Shown here: positions 12,000 to 23,429 of the stretch, in pieces | Numbering within the stretch: the stretch's first letter is position 1 | Layout: each line of letters starts with the position of its first letter | Source: Tachypleus tridentatus | Lineage: Eukaryota > Arthropoda > Merostomata > Xiphosura > Limulidae | Assembly: GCF_004210375.1 (NCBI RefSeq) | Contig: NC_134834.1 | Coordinates: forward strand, 92,756,170 to 92,820,169 | Direction: 5' to 3' | DNA: 64,000 nucleotides | Notes under the pieces: model-generated | What the model was told of the DNA's origin: nothing | The model's input: the letters and a program-made list of their open reading frames with translations, nothing else | Database searches by the model: none | Position numbers and translations under genes: made by a program

Positions 12000-12700
12000 T
12001 AGCTGGAACCTGAACTTCCCCAAACGTAATTTTCGTTTAAAAAATGTATTATAAGAGATGAAACCTTTGTAATTAATATCCTCACTTCATCAAACACATT
12101 TTTAAAATAATTATATTCATACCAAGTAGAAGGCGTAAAATGTAAATTAAAACAAAAGTAAAACACTAAAATTCATGCTTCCTGTGAATTTTATTAAAGA
12201 TTTAATTATAATATTTTAAGGTATCGCTTTTTTTTTCTTTGTGGAAGTGAAAATAATTTGTTTTAACAATTTTTTATATAAATGTATATATTATTTTTAA
12301 ATCATTAGCTATACATTCTTATATTTCGAAATAATAAATGTTATTTTCAGAGATAATTTTCATCTAATAGTGCAGTATTAAAATATCTTTAGATTACGTT
12401 TCTGCTGAGGAAACAGCTGAGTAAAAGCTAGAGTAGAAGCCAACAAATACAAACATTCAAATAGTGAAGTGATTCAAGGCCTAATACGTAAGAGACCCTG
12501 TCGAAAAGATAACACACCAGACTTACATCAGGAAGCCCCAGAATCAAGTCCCAGCTATTATTAACACAGGATTAGTCCTTTTCAGAACTTTTCTGGAGAC
12601 GGAAGATGGCTGTCACTGAAAATGGGTTACAAAAGTATTAAGAAATGATTAATTTATATTTAGACTTAAGTGATTGTGTAGGCATCCGATGTCATAGTCT
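12000..12700. other. Unassigned sequence
   Basis: AT-rich up to about 12390, then more mixed composition. No protein family or repeat family recognised. Confidence 0.45.
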
Positions 12701-12718
12701 TACTTTAAGTACATATTG

Positions 12719-12840
12719 TCCCTTGTTGGTACAGCGGTAAGTCTACGGAGTTACGGACTAAAATCAGGAATTCGATTCCCCTTGGTGACTTAGCAGATAG
12801 CCCCCATGTGTTTTTTTTTATAAGAAAACACGCACCCTCA
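12719..12840 (+). mobile_element. SINE-C copy
   Basis: CCTTGTTGGTACAGCGGTAA head, AATTCGATTCCCCTTGGTGA B-box region and AGCAGATAGCC tail. The GTGGCTTTGC core is partly replaced by a T run. Confidence 0.85.
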
Positions 12841-12899
12841 TACGCTAAAATAAATAAAATACTTGTTCCCACTGAAATTAACGTATAACCTTATGGTTG

Positions 12900-13258
12900 A
12901 AAACAAAGAAGAATATGATATAATATGTTCACCACACTACATCTACTTTATTTTGTACCAAAGAGGCCTTTAGCACCATTCCATGAATTCCCAAGCTGCC
13001 TGAGATACAACAGACGTAGGAATGGTTTTGGTAGTACTTATATAAACAGTTTTAATGTATAACTACTGTTATGGTGGGAACCAGATTAACAAAGTGAACT
13101 GTATTTATTATAAAGTTCATTTAAGGCATTTACTAATCAGATTTATAGGGTAAGAGTTAATAACACAATATTATTTATTTATTTTACTTTTAAAACTGAT
13201 GATTTATTTATTTATTTATTATTATTATTTTTACTTTAATTAATTTTACTATATTTTA
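12900..13258. other. Unassigned AT-rich sequence with TTTA/TTA microsatellite
   Basis: No gene visible. A (TTTA)n/(TTA)n run lies at about 13198-13235, just ahead of the Penelope-like remnant. Confidence 0.5.
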
Positions 13259-13766
13259 GAAGAACTGGCAAACGAGCAAGTTATTCTTCTGAAACTGGTA
13301 AAGTAACCACAAACTAAAGAAAACTACGTTAATAATTCTAAGAATTTATAGGTAAGAGCAAAGAGAAACATATCAACCACAATATATCTGCAATACCTAG
13401 TTCAGACATGATTTCATTCGTCCTAACACATTATGATATTCCTACTTTTGAAACATCTAAAGATTGGAAAATATACAGCCTATCAGAAGAGGAAAAATGA
13501 AAACATTAACTTGTAAAGACAATAGCTCATAATGTCTTGAAATATCAGCACCTTTATAGTACCACTACATCAGAGAAACAATAATGGATCTAACAGCAGA
13601 CAAAGGGAATACTACTGTAATAACATAGAGAGAGGGATACAGTATCAATTCTAAATTCTGATCGAACATGTTAACTACACTAAACATAACTCAACGTCTA
13701 AACACGAAGAAAAATTGACCATGTCCTGAAGAAACATCTTTAAACATTTGGAAGAGAAAGAGCCAA

Positions 13767-14418
13767 ACAACAAACAATACACAACAACCTCAGTCTACAC
13801 TTCTGTGGTAAACAATACACAACAACCTCAGTCTACACTTCTGTGGTAAACAATACACAACAACCTCAGTCTACATTTCTGTGGTAAACAATACACAACA
13901 ACCTCAGTCTACATTTCTGTGGTAAACAATACACAACAACCTCAGTCTACACTTCTGTGGTAAACAATACACAATAACCTCAGTCTACACTTCTGTGGTA
14001 AACCACACACAACAACCTCAGTCTACATTTCTGTGGTAAACAATACACAACAACCTCAGTCTACACTTCTGTGGTAAACAATACACAACAACCTCAGTCT
14101 ACACTTTTGTGGTAAACAATACACAACAACCTTAGTCTACACTTCTGTGGTAAACAATACACAACAACCTCAGTCTACACTTCTGTGGTAAACACTACAC
14201 AACAACCTCAGCCAACACTTCTGTGGTAAACAATACACAACATCTTCAGTCTACACTTCTGTGGTAAACAATACACAATAACCTCAGTCTACATTTCTGT
14301 GGTAAACAATACACAACAACCTCAGTCTACATTTCTGTGGTAAACAATACACAACAACCTCAGTCTACATTTCTGTGGTAAACAATACACTACAACATCA
14401 GCCTACATTTCTGTGGCT
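13767..14418. repeat. 38-bp minisatellite inside the PLE reverse transcriptase
   Basis: About 17 copies of a 38-bp unit containing GGTAAACAATACACAACAAC and CTCAGTCTACACTTCTGT. The GTGG junctions fall at exact 38-bp steps from 13805 to 14413. Copies differ mainly at ACACTT/ACATTT. It lies exactly where the LYGLPKIHK block of a PLE should be; the last unit leads into TTCTGTGGCTTACATCAAC, the diverged remains of that block. The array therefore seems to have expanded from element sequence. Confidence 0.95.
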
Positions 14419-14747
14419 TACATCAACAAAACTCCTACTTAAGTGCAGATATTCACAATGCCATCCTTTACACACATATCTTGTAGATACAATACGATTA
14501 TATTAAATAGAATATCTTCATATTTTAAGAACTCGGCCTGCTACAGAGATCGTAAAAAAACAACCACGGTAACCTCAAAAGACACAATGAGCAACTATAC
14601 AATATTCAACCTCTTCTCTAAAGTGCCAACTCCTGGCTCACTGTATATAGTCCGCCATTAGCTTGACAACGATAACACTCTTTAGGAATACACCAATCAG
14701 ACAGTCTCCTTATGAACAGAACTCAAAACCACGTGTGTTTCTGCACA

Positions 14748-14817
14748 GTCTAGTTCCACTATGAAGATATATATACCACTACACAGTCTAGTTCCACTAT
14801 GAAGATATATATACCAA
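14748..14817. repeat. 35-bp tandem duplication within the PLE remnant
   Basis: CAGTCTAGTTCCACTATGAA plus the following ATATATA segment occurs twice in direct succession. Confidence 0.85.
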
Positions 14818-15922
14818 CAAGGATATCTAGCTGTGGGCTCATCGCAACCGTCAGAACTCGATAATCTCCACATGAACATTTCGGAATCAACACCTTCATA
14901 CCATTGGTTATATGTTCCAACCCTTGACTGAGATAGGTTGATGGTACGTTCGAGATATGGCCATACACCACAGACATCATTGTTCAAGAATCAATGAAAC
15001 ACCTGAGTAAACAACATCTTACAAAATAATTCACGACGAGAAAAACAACCTAACAAAAGTCCCATTCTTTGACGCGATGGTTACATAGATAACTCATATA
15101 ATACAGAAGTTTACAGGAAACCAACAGATGAAGATAAATATTTAGACTATAAGTCAAATCGCCTCAAGAGTGCACATAAGCGTCACATACTGTCAAGTTT
15201 CTAGAGTGAAAATATGTGTAATACCGGAGAAGCGAAGAACATGGAAAAACCAAACACACCATTACAACCACATTTAACAATGACAAGCCGGATACTTGAT
15301 AAAGAATAAAATTGTGAAGATTGAAGACAAGAACATACGGAAAGAAAATAATAGATATACAGACATATTCCCCTAAGCCAGAGTTTCTGTAAGCATACAG
15401 TTAAATAACATTTAAACAAGACAACATGGTAACAGCTTTCATTTAGCACGCATCAAACCACCGTAAAAATCCAATTGGAAAACAGAAACACCATTTACAG
15501 CATCAATTTTCAAAGCGTATTCCAATACAAATACAAAAACACCACTTACATAATCGACTGTCAAAGTGTATTCCAATACAAATACAAAAACGCGATATAC
15601 ATAATCGACTGTCGATGTGGATTCCAATACAAAAAGATCAGGAAAAGCTAGTATTGAGGAACATGAAAGACACAGAAGACTTTCATACCGATATATCTGC
15701 ATTCGATTATTGCACCAGAGAAGAAAAATCATACGATATGTTGGAATAATGTTAAAACAACAGGATAGTAAACATACATGAGAAACAGAGAAAGGATAAA
15801 ACAAGCTTTATACACCCATCAACTGATTATACATTCGTTTTGCTAAACACTGAAACCGGCGAAACCTGAATCACCACCTCAAAATAATTAGATAGTTAGT
15901 TGATTCAATATTTAATAAGGCC

Positions 15923-16335
15923 TATAATGGCCCGCTGGTTAAGGTGCTCGACTCGTAATCTGAGAGTCACGGGCTTGAATTCCCGTCACCGAACATGCTT
16001 GTTCTTTCAGCTGCGAGTGATCAATTTTAGTATTCTTTAATAAACGAGTAGCCCAAGAGTTGGCGGTGGGTGATAATGACTAGCTTCCTTCCCTACTAAA
16101 TTAGGGGCGCCTAGCCCAAGAGTTGGCGGTGGGTGATAATGACTAGCTTCCTTCCCTACTAAATTAGGGGCGCCTAGCCCATATACCCTCGTATAAATTT
16201 GTGGATAATGTAAATCACACCAATTAAATAACCAAGTTGTAACACGGAAGACCCAACTCGAATGGATGTCGAACGAGCTTCCCACAAAGAACACCGAAGA
16301 TAAAATTAAGCTTCATACCAACATATATATATACA
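15923..16335 (+). repeat. Divergent first unit of the SINE-A satellite
   Basis: Starts with a diverged SINE-A head (GGCCCGCTGGTTAAGGTG). It carries a perfect 63-bp internal tandem duplication (16051-16113 / 16114-16176, beginning GCCCAAGAGTTGGCGG) and then the same 3' flank as the 362-bp units that follow. Confidence 0.85.
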
Positions 16336-17501
16336 GACCCGGCATGGCCAGGCGTTCGACTCGTAATCTTAGGGTCGCGGGTTCAAATCCCCGTCGCATC
16401 AAACATGCTCGCCCTTTCAGCCGTGGGGGCGCTATAAAGTGACGGTCAATCTCACTATTCGTTGGTAAAAGAGTAGTCCAAGAGTTGGCGATGGGTGATG
16501 ATGACTAGCTTCCTTCCCTACTAAATTAGGGGCGCCTAACCCAGATACTCTCGTATAAATTTGTGCATAATGTAAATCACACCAATTAAATAACCAAGTT
16601 GTAACACGGAAGACCCAACTCGAATGGATGTCGAACGAGCTTCCCACAAAGAACACCGAAGATAAAATTAAGCTTCATACCAACATATATATATACAGAC
16701 CCGGCATGGCCAGGCGTTCGACTCGTAATCTTAGGGTCGCGGGTTCAAATCCCCGTCGCATCAAACATGCTCGCCCTTTCAGCCGTGGGGGCGCTATAAA
16801 GTGACGGTCAATCTCACTATTCGTTAGTAAAAGAGTAGTCCAAGAGTTGGCGGTGGGTGATGATGACTAGCTTCCTTCCCTACTAAATTAGGGGCGCCTA
16901 GCCCAGATACTCTCGTATAAATTTGTGCATAATGTAAATCACACCAATTAAATAACCAAGTTGTAACACGGAAGACCCAACTCGAATGGATGTCGAACGA
17001 GCTTCCCACAAAGAACACCGAAGATAAAATTAAGCTTCATACCAACATATATATATACAGACCCGGCATGGCCAGGCGTTCGACTCGTAATCTTAGGGTC
17101 GCGGGTTCAAATCCCCGTCGCATCAAACATGCTCGCCCTTTCAGCCGTGGGGGCGCTATAAAGTGACGGTCAATCTCACTATTCGTTGGTAAAAGAGTAG
17201 TCCAAGAGTTGGCGGTGGGTGATGATGACTAGCTTCCTTCCCTACTAAATTAGGGGCGCCTAGCCCAGATACTCTCGTATAAATTTGTGCATAATGTAAA
17301 TCACACCAATTAAATAACCAAGTTGTAACACGGAAGACCCAACTCGAATGGATGTCGAACGAGCTTCTCACAAAGAACACCGAAGATAAAATTAAGCTTC
17401 ATACCAACATGTATATATATACACATAAATATGGGGTTAATACCAACATATATATATATATATATACATAAATATAGGGTTAACACCAACATATATATAC
17501 A
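16336..17501 (+). repeat. 362-bp satellite built from SINE-A plus flank
   Basis: Three tandem units start at 16336, 16698 and 17060 (exact 362-bp steps). Each holds a SINE-A with an A-box deletion (GGCCAGGCGTTCGACTCG), a diverged SINE tail, and about 130 bp of non-SINE flank ending in a (TA)n run. Units differ at only a few bases (GGCGATGGG against GGCGGTGGG, CCTAACCC against CCTAGCCC, TTCGTTAG against TTCGTTGG). The third unit ends in an extra TA/ACATAAATATGGGGTTAAT expansion. Identical 64-85 codon minus-strand frames in every unit are artefacts of the repetition. Confidence 0.95.
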
Positions 17502-17756
17502 GGCTCGGCATGGCCAGGTGGGTTAAGGCGTTCGACTCGCAATCTTAGGGTCGCATCAAACATGCTCGCCCTTTCAGCCGTGGGGGCGCTATAATGTGAC
17601 GGTCAATTCCCCTATTCGTTGATTAAAGATTAGCCCAAAGGTTGGCGGTGGGTGGTGATGACTAGCTGCCTTCCCGCTAGTCTTACACTGCTAAATTAGG
17701 GGCGGCTAGCGCAGATTGCTCTCGCGTAGCTTTGCGCGAAATTCAAAAACAAGTAA
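17502..17756 (+). mobile_element. SINE-A copy capping the satellite
   Basis: Unlike the satellite units, this copy has the GGTGGGTTAAGG A-box segment and a standard tail (GCGTAGCTTTGCGCGAAATT). It lacks about 20 bases around the B box (GGGTCGCATCAAAC). It is either the least-rearranged member or an independent insertion. Confidence 0.85.
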
Positions 17757-17799
17757 ATATATATATAAATATGGGATTAATACCAACATCATATATATA

Positions 17800-18775
17800 T
17801 ATAATAGTTTTTATCCGAACCTCCATAAAGAAATCAGTCAATTAACAGGCGAAACGTAAGATAAAGACGTATTGGCACTTGGCATCTATTTACGAAAAAT
17901 AACAAAACAGTTATTAAGCAGCAAAGAGGCTTAGGTGGTCTTCTAAGTGTTGTAATAAGTGTTTAGATTCTATCATCACAATGTTATAGTAAGTATTTGA
18001 AAAATGTGGATGTGTTTCTTGTGTTCAAAATTTTCGTCCATATGGCATAGGTTTTGTTGAATCGATTTTTTGTCTCAGACGTATTTTTCTCGACGTAAAA
18101 GCTTGAAATAAATGAAAGGAGAACGTTCACTAGAAACACTTATTGTTTGTGATGTGTGGAAAGCAAGAAGGGCAAAAAATAAATACAGATTAGTAACAAC
18201 AGGTGGACGTTGAAACCTGTAACTTGTAAATTTTTGGCTGTTTCTAAAGAAAGCAAACAGCCCGAGTGTTTTTGGAAAGTTTACCTTTTTTTCTTAATTG
18301 GTGGACAGAGAAGTCTACTTTATGACTAGTAAAGTTTTGTTAAAGCTTTAGGTTGGCTACTTTTTAAAGTTGCAACACAGAATGTAGTAGGCTGCCACAT
18401 ACATACATAGAAATTTGTATTTCGACTCAATTGAGTTTATTTTCTTATTTGATCACTCAAAAAAAAACAACAACATCAAAGTAATATATTACTTAATCAT
18501 GTTCATTGTCAAAACTATGTGCTTATTTTTAAATATTACCACATGAAACATGGCGGGATATCATTTAAACACATACACGTTGATTCACCGACTTTTAAAA
18601 GTGTATGTTGCTGTCGATTCACATATTTAGTACGAAAGTTTAATCGAAGTAAAACACCATGAATACTTTAACTGTTGCAAGTAATTTTTCGAGTTTGTAT
18701 CAGTTCGGTACTTATCAATACATACCGGCTGTATAACCAGCTTCAAACGTAAAATCATTAATTGTCAAACTGTAT
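17800..18775. other. Unassigned AT-rich sequence
   Basis: About 1 kb, no gene, array or element recognised. Confidence 0.45.
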
Positions 18776-18780
18776 TACGT

Positions 18781-18906
18781 CCCCCAGTGGCTCAGCGGTA
18801 TGTCTGTGGACTTAAAAACGCTAAAAACCGGGTTTTGATACCCGTGGTGGGCAGAGCACAAATAACTTGTGTAGCTTTGTGCTTACTTCAAAACAACAAC
18901 AACAGA
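18781..18906 (+). mobile_element. SINE-B copy
   Basis: Well-preserved head, GGGTTTTGATACCCGTGGTG middle, shortened tail core (AAATAACTTGTGTAGCTTTG) and AACAACAACAAC end. Confidence 0.9.
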
Positions 18907-19502
18907 CTGTGTTACACCTGGGGACACAACGTTAGCAGTTTTAATAAACCTTTCATTGTATGAAATTAACTGACAGAAAAACATTATTCGAAGACGAAAT
19001 CGGTAATTTCAGGTATATTAAATCAGTTATTTCATATAGACCAAAACATAAGTCATAACAGGACAAAAAACACTGTGAAACAGTAATTCTAAAACTTAGC
19101 TGATACAATCGAAAACTGGATTGGTTCGACAGTTAGGAAAGAAGGGGTTGGTCGGGAAGTAAAGGGGTGTGAAGCAATCGTGTTCGAGTTCTGATGCCTC
19201 CGGTGATGTTACCTAACGCTTAATTAAAAGGACAGATGTGTAGTAACTTCTTGTCTGAAGATCCATCAAAAGCAGCACGAATAATATTAGTGTAACTAGC
19301 CCTAAAAGGGCAGATTTGGGAAATGCCCCAGATTCTTGCCCGATGATCGCTGGAGGGACGGGAGGATGCCGAAGTGATATCAGGGAAGATACCATAGAAC
19401 AGTGAAAGTAGATCGGCCACACCACGAGAAAAGGTCGATTACTACAATGTTCCCTCCTATATGGAATGTAACACTTTCTCTAACAGAGGAGCCACCTCAA
19501 CC

Positions 19503-19535
19503 TATAAAAGCTGGTATCATCCCAGCTAGATATGT
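19503..19535 (+). promoter_or_regulatory. TATA box and probable start site of the 19.5 kb cuticle-type gene
   Basis: TATAAAAG at 19503-19510 lies 50 bp upstream of the ATG at 19560, which puts the expected transcription start near 19530-19538 and leaves a 5'UTR of about 20-30 nt. No other core element is clear. The placement is inferred from spacing. Confidence 0.7.
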
Positions 19536-19559
19536 AGTTTTCTTAGAACATAATAAACC

Positions 19560-20778
19560 ATGAAATTTCAGGTGAGTATCGGGAAAATGTAGACGAAACA
19601 ACTCGAACTATAACGTTTTCTGATTATTTCATGTTTAATTATAATTCTGCTTTAAAACTCAAGTCTGACATTATATTGATTTGTACGGGTGAAATAACGA
19701 TTAATGAAATTTGAAACACAACTAGACAGTGACCTCGTTTTCTTTGTCTAGTGGGTAGCGTTACATGCAAACGCTAAACTTACAACAAACTTGCGATGTA
19801 ATCTCGTGAAAGACAATTTTTTCGATATATATGAAATGGTTTACACAATTTTATACTAATAACTTCTCATTTTTCTCATAGTTTTTTTTCTTAACTTGCT
19901 TTTTTCACACGATAAACAAATATGATCTATTCAGCTGTAAGATGTCTTATGTAAAATTATCGAATTTTGGTAAAGCCTCAAAAGTTACCATAAGCGTATA
20001 TATATATAATCTTTTAAAATTCAACAATGTGCGTTTTAAATTCAACAATGTATATTTTATAGTCAACAATGCATGTTCTATATTCAACAATATATGTGTT
20101 TATTTTCAGATCGCAGTTCTTCTTTTCACGGCCACCCTGGCCTACGCTGGTACCTACAAAGCAACTCCTCTTACTATTGTTCAAAACGTTCCCGCTGTCC
20201 AGAGCGATAATGCCTACGGTACTGGTCACTCAACCTATGGTCACTTGAACAAAGCTTCTGGCGCTCACGGCTTTGGTGCCTACGGTGACCGAGCTGCCTA
20301 CGGAGCCTATGCCCACGGTAACGCAGGTGTGAAGGCTAACGCTGCCTCTAGAGACCTGAAAGCTGGCGGTGCCGTCGGAGCTGCACACAGCGACTATAAG
20401 AATCGGGGAGTCTACGGTCGTGACCGTGGCTACGGATACCAGAAGGCTTACGGTTACGATAAAGAGATCTCCTTACACGACGTCGGTGCAAATTCTGGAG
20501 CTTATGGAAGCACATTCGGCCTCAAAGACAAATACGGCCATAGCGATTTGAAGGCTCACAATCGCTACGCTCATGGTGGTCACGCCGGACACGACCGCTA
20601 CGGAGCTTCCGGATACGGGCGCTACGGTCATCTGAACAGCGGTTACGGTAACGCCGGATACGCTCACGGAGCCCACACCTACGCACGTCAACCCGAACCC
20701 ACTTACATCGTCGCTCACCATGCCCCTGCACCTGCTTACACCTATGGCAGCCCATACACCAAGATTGTTTACCACTAA
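19560..20778 (+). CDS. Secreted Gly/Tyr/His-rich cuticle-type protein (intact)
   Basis: Spliced CDS of two coding exons, 19560-19571 (ATG AAA TTT CAG) and 20110-20778, giving 226 aa. The donor is CAG|GTGAGT and the acceptor TTTTCAG|ATCGCA, phase 0. I chose this start because the uninterrupted frame running back to 19942 would begin in intron sequence and lack a signal peptide, whereas splicing gives MKFQIAVLLFTATLAYA, a clean 17-residue secretion signal. The mature chain has no cysteine and is dominated by Gly, Ala, Tyr and His, with repeated GAYG / YGHGG-like motifs, a block GVKANAASRDLKAGGA at about residues 82-97, GYGYQKAYGYDK at about 118-129, and a C-terminal AHHAPAPAYTYG segment recalling the AAPA-type motifs of arthropod cuticle proteins. 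Such proteins are thought to be secreted by epidermis and to interact with chitin or each other. It is a paralogue of the gene at 55609. No Rebers-Riddiford chitin-binding motif is seen, so the role is inferred from composition. Confidence 0.9.
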
Positions 20779-20924
20779 AAACATACCTCAGGTAAGTCAG
20801 ATAATTTCATATACTACTTTCCTTTTAGAGAAGTAAGTCAGATAATCCTATACATTACTTACCTTGTAGAGAGCATCCATGAAAATATCCAAACAATTAA
20901 ATTAATCAGAATGCTAATTCGTGT

Positions 20925-21120
20925 AAGGTTTATCAGAGTGCCCTGTAAGGTTTACCAGAGTGCCCTGTAAGGTTTACCAGAGTGCCCTGTAAGGTTTATC
21001 AGAGTGTCCTGTAAGGTTTATCAGAGTGCCCTGTAAGGTTTATCAGAGTGTCCTGTAAGGTTTACCAGAGTGCCCTGTAAGGTTTACCAGAGTGCCCTAT
21101 AAGGTTTTTCAGAGTGTCCT
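20925..21120. repeat. 22-bp minisatellite in the 3'UTR intron
   Basis: Nine tandem copies of GTAAGGTTTACCAGAGTGCC plus CT, with ACC/ATC and GCC/GTC variants. Confidence 0.95.
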
Positions 21121-21404
21121 GCTTATACATGAACAAATAAAAACGTTCAATTCTTGTGACATTATCACACAGTCATAGCTGTATTGTGTTTGACACACGC
21201 ACTTTGGGGGAGGAGGCGCGTCTGTGAAACAAACAGTGGAATTACAACGGATACGAGAAATATAACAACGCTAAAAGTTTCATTCACGTTGTAAAAAAGG
21301 TAAGTAGGGTGAGGATTAAAGGATAGATATTGAAGTTTTAAACCGAAAGGGATTTTTTTTTTAATGTTAAATAAAGTGTAGTATAAAACATCCATTTATA
21401 TGAT

Positions 21405-21635
21405 TACAGAAACACATCTTACTTAAGAATACATAGCTTATCTTAATTATGATTACATAATCACATGTTAATTATGAGTACATAACATATGTTAATTATG
21501 ATTATATAAACATATGTTAATTATGAGTGCAATACAATATGTTAATTATGATTATATACACATGTTAATTACGAATACATAACTTACATTAGTTATGATT
21601 ATATGAACATATTTTAATTATGAATACCTAAATAT
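21405..21635. repeat. Degenerate 35-45 bp array (TTAATTATGATTACATAA type)
   Basis: About six imperfect copies of ATGTTAATTATGATTATATA-like sequence, just upstream of the 3'UTR intron acceptor. Confidence 0.75.
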
Positions 21636-21655
21636 ATATTATTTTTATTTTTCAG

Positions 21656-21945
21656 AGTTTAAGACAAACAAGATTAGCTGATTAAGACTCGTCTCCTGAA
21701 ATTCGTCTCAAAACCAGGTGTCGCTAGTGAAAAGTTACTCGGTTATTTCCTTTCAAACTTCTGTTTCTTCTGCAGTTATTTATTTGTATGAAAACGTTAT
21801 ATTGTTGACGTGATGTTGTTGATATAAAAATGAATCTGTTATTAGATTATTCTTTTCTTCGTGTAAATTGATAACTCTGCACTTGTGTTTTCTTCTCTTG
21901 TTTGTAAATAAAAACAAACAGAATAAAGATTGTCATACTTTTGTC
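21656..21945 (+). terminator. Last (non-coding) exon and polyadenylation signals of the 19.5 kb gene
   Basis: Non-coding exon after the acceptor at 21655. AATAAA occurs at 21907-21912 and again at 21922-21927, so cleavage is expected near 21935-21950. The exact end is inferred. Confidence 0.65.
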
Positions 21946-21949
21946 CTTC

Positions 21950-23300
21950 GCATTATTACTTCATGTAAACAGAAAGTGATCAGTTATATATTGTTATAGT
22001 TTAAATTTCTTAGCCAAACCTTAACTTTTGCTCGTTAATTAGAACAAAAACATCGAATACGCATAAAGAAAATGCAGACCTTGCTTTGACAGTGTAAGTC
22101 GTGTAATGAAACCTTAATAGATTCACTCTTATATCTTCTGGTATAATTCGTAAAGTAATGAACTATTTAAGACGCATTTACTTGTTACTGGCAGAAGCAA
22201 AGACATTTTGATATGTGTTTGACTACATTTGTTCCAGTCATCATGACTAGAACAACACGGAGGAAAATTAATAATTAATTGTGGTTTAAATGATCTATTA
22301 TTTTTATTAGTGAATGAAAACTTTGTTTTATTAGAAACGTTTTGTTAGATCGTTTGGTAATGGGTTCTTCAGTAAAATCAATGGTTACACAGTAATAGGC
22401 TCTTTGGTAAAAACGACAACCTTACAAAGGTTATTTCGTTGATGACAACAATAGCTACTTAATGGTATATATTACTGATTTACTACAGCTGGGGTGCTGT
22501 AAAACCTCGGAAGCCATAATTTTGATTAATATAACGCTTACTAATCGGGAACTTCATATATTTGACGAGGAACGTTTATAAATAATAAACCATTTAACTT
22601 TAGCAGGTTCACATCAGACACTAGTACTTTTACGAACATGTTATATAGCTTCATTGGTGAAATAACTCGGTGTGTGGTCGGCGAAATTAGACGAGTACAG
22701 AACTAGCTAGCTGCCCGTTGAGTAATAATTACCTACATCAACTAGAAATTAACTCTCTCATCGTGAACCCTTGATAAGACATCAAGGAAGTTCGAGACCA
22801 GAAAAAAAACACTCAATATTGTTTATAGGGTTGAAACTTTTGTACACAGATCATTATTTGAAATAACTATTATTGTAAATAATATTATTATTAAAATGTA
22901 TTGTCTTAAAAAAACTATGTATATCAATCTTCTTGACAAATTGGATACATATCGACACTTATTTAACTTCAAAGTATAAATTACAATTTAACTCGGTTTT
23001 AGGCTATATGAAATTGCAATGTGTAAAACTGGTAATGGCTGTAGCTACGTAATTATAGGTTCTTTGGTAACAGCAATTACCTTAGAGCAATAATTTATTT
23101 TATAAAAACAATGCCAGTTTCTTTTGAGTTTTGTTACTGATTATAGATATTATTTTACTACAAATTACAACTTTTACAGCAAGGAAGATTTAATTTTACA
23201 ACAGATACGACGTTTCGATGACAAGTAATCATTACCAACTTCACAAATTTTAAAGGTCGACAAAGAAGGTTTTCATACTAAAATGGAACTTTTGCTTATA
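21950..23300. other. Unassigned AT-rich sequence
   Basis: No gene recognised. Two weakly similar stretches (22350-22440 and 23030-23080, sharing GGTAATGG and GGYTCTTTGGTAA) may be an old duplication. Confidence 0.4.
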
Positions 23301-23429
23301 TGATACTGCAAAAACCTTTTTATGACACAACGTGCAATCCCCAACTTCGCAATTTTTTTATTATGTTTGCATGTAAATTTGCACTAGGGGTCACGATTTT
23401 CCCATTTTGCCTTCGTTTCTTCTCAGGAA

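Larger units (their letters stand above)
13340..15890 (+). pseudogene. Penelope-like retroelement remnant (RT + GIY-YIG endonuclease), heavily decayed
   Basis: Translated pieces in shifting + frames match successive Penelope-like element (PLE) landmarks. An N-terminal ADKGN motif (DLTADKGNTTVIT) lies at 13584-13625. LFSKVPTPGSLYIVRH then LDNDNTL (14611-14682) corresponds to the LFTNVP...A region. AVGSSQPSELDNLHM (about 14830-14875) corresponds to the MGSPLSPVLANLYME block. VDGTFEIWPY (from 14937) stands where the catalytic YVDDTF.IWPHG should be, with a stop in place of Tyr and the second Asp changed to Gly. VPFFDAMVT (from 15059) and TEVYRKPTDEDKYLDY (from 15103) are the thumb motifs. AIYIIDCRCG (15592-15621) is the start of the GIY-YIG endonuclease, whose opening segment is tandemly duplicated (15490-15620). 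At least six in-frame stops and several frameshifts show it is dead. It is interrupted by a 38-bp tandem array (separate entry). The family assignment is inference from remembered consensus motifs. Confidence 0.82.
20792..21655 (+). other. 3'UTR intron of the 19.5 kb gene
   Basis: The donor CTCAG|GTAAGT starts 13 nt after the stop codon and the acceptor TATTTTTCAG ends at 21655. A donor-like GTAAGTCAGATAAT occurs twice (20792-20805 and 20833-20846), part of a 41-bp-period duplication. The intron holds the 22-bp and ATTATG-type arrays listed below. The paralogue at 55.6 kb appears to have an intron in the same position. Confidence 0.72.

Noticed and set aside
16037-17380. Identical 64-85 codon minus-strand frames (MFFVGSSFDIHSSWVFR...)
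   Set aside because: They are the same satellite unit read repeatedly, combining SINE and flank. There is no independent sign of coding.
19942-20109. Upstream extension of the 19.5 kb reading frame (56 codons before the acceptor)
   Set aside because: AT-rich intron sequence with repeated TTCAACAATG. A clean acceptor at 20108-20109 and a signal peptide made by joining to the 19560 exon make the spliced model far better.
20473-20784. 103-codon minus-strand frame over the 19.5 kb gene
   Set aside because: Antisense shadow of the Gly/Tyr-rich coding exon, open because of its repetitive codon usage.
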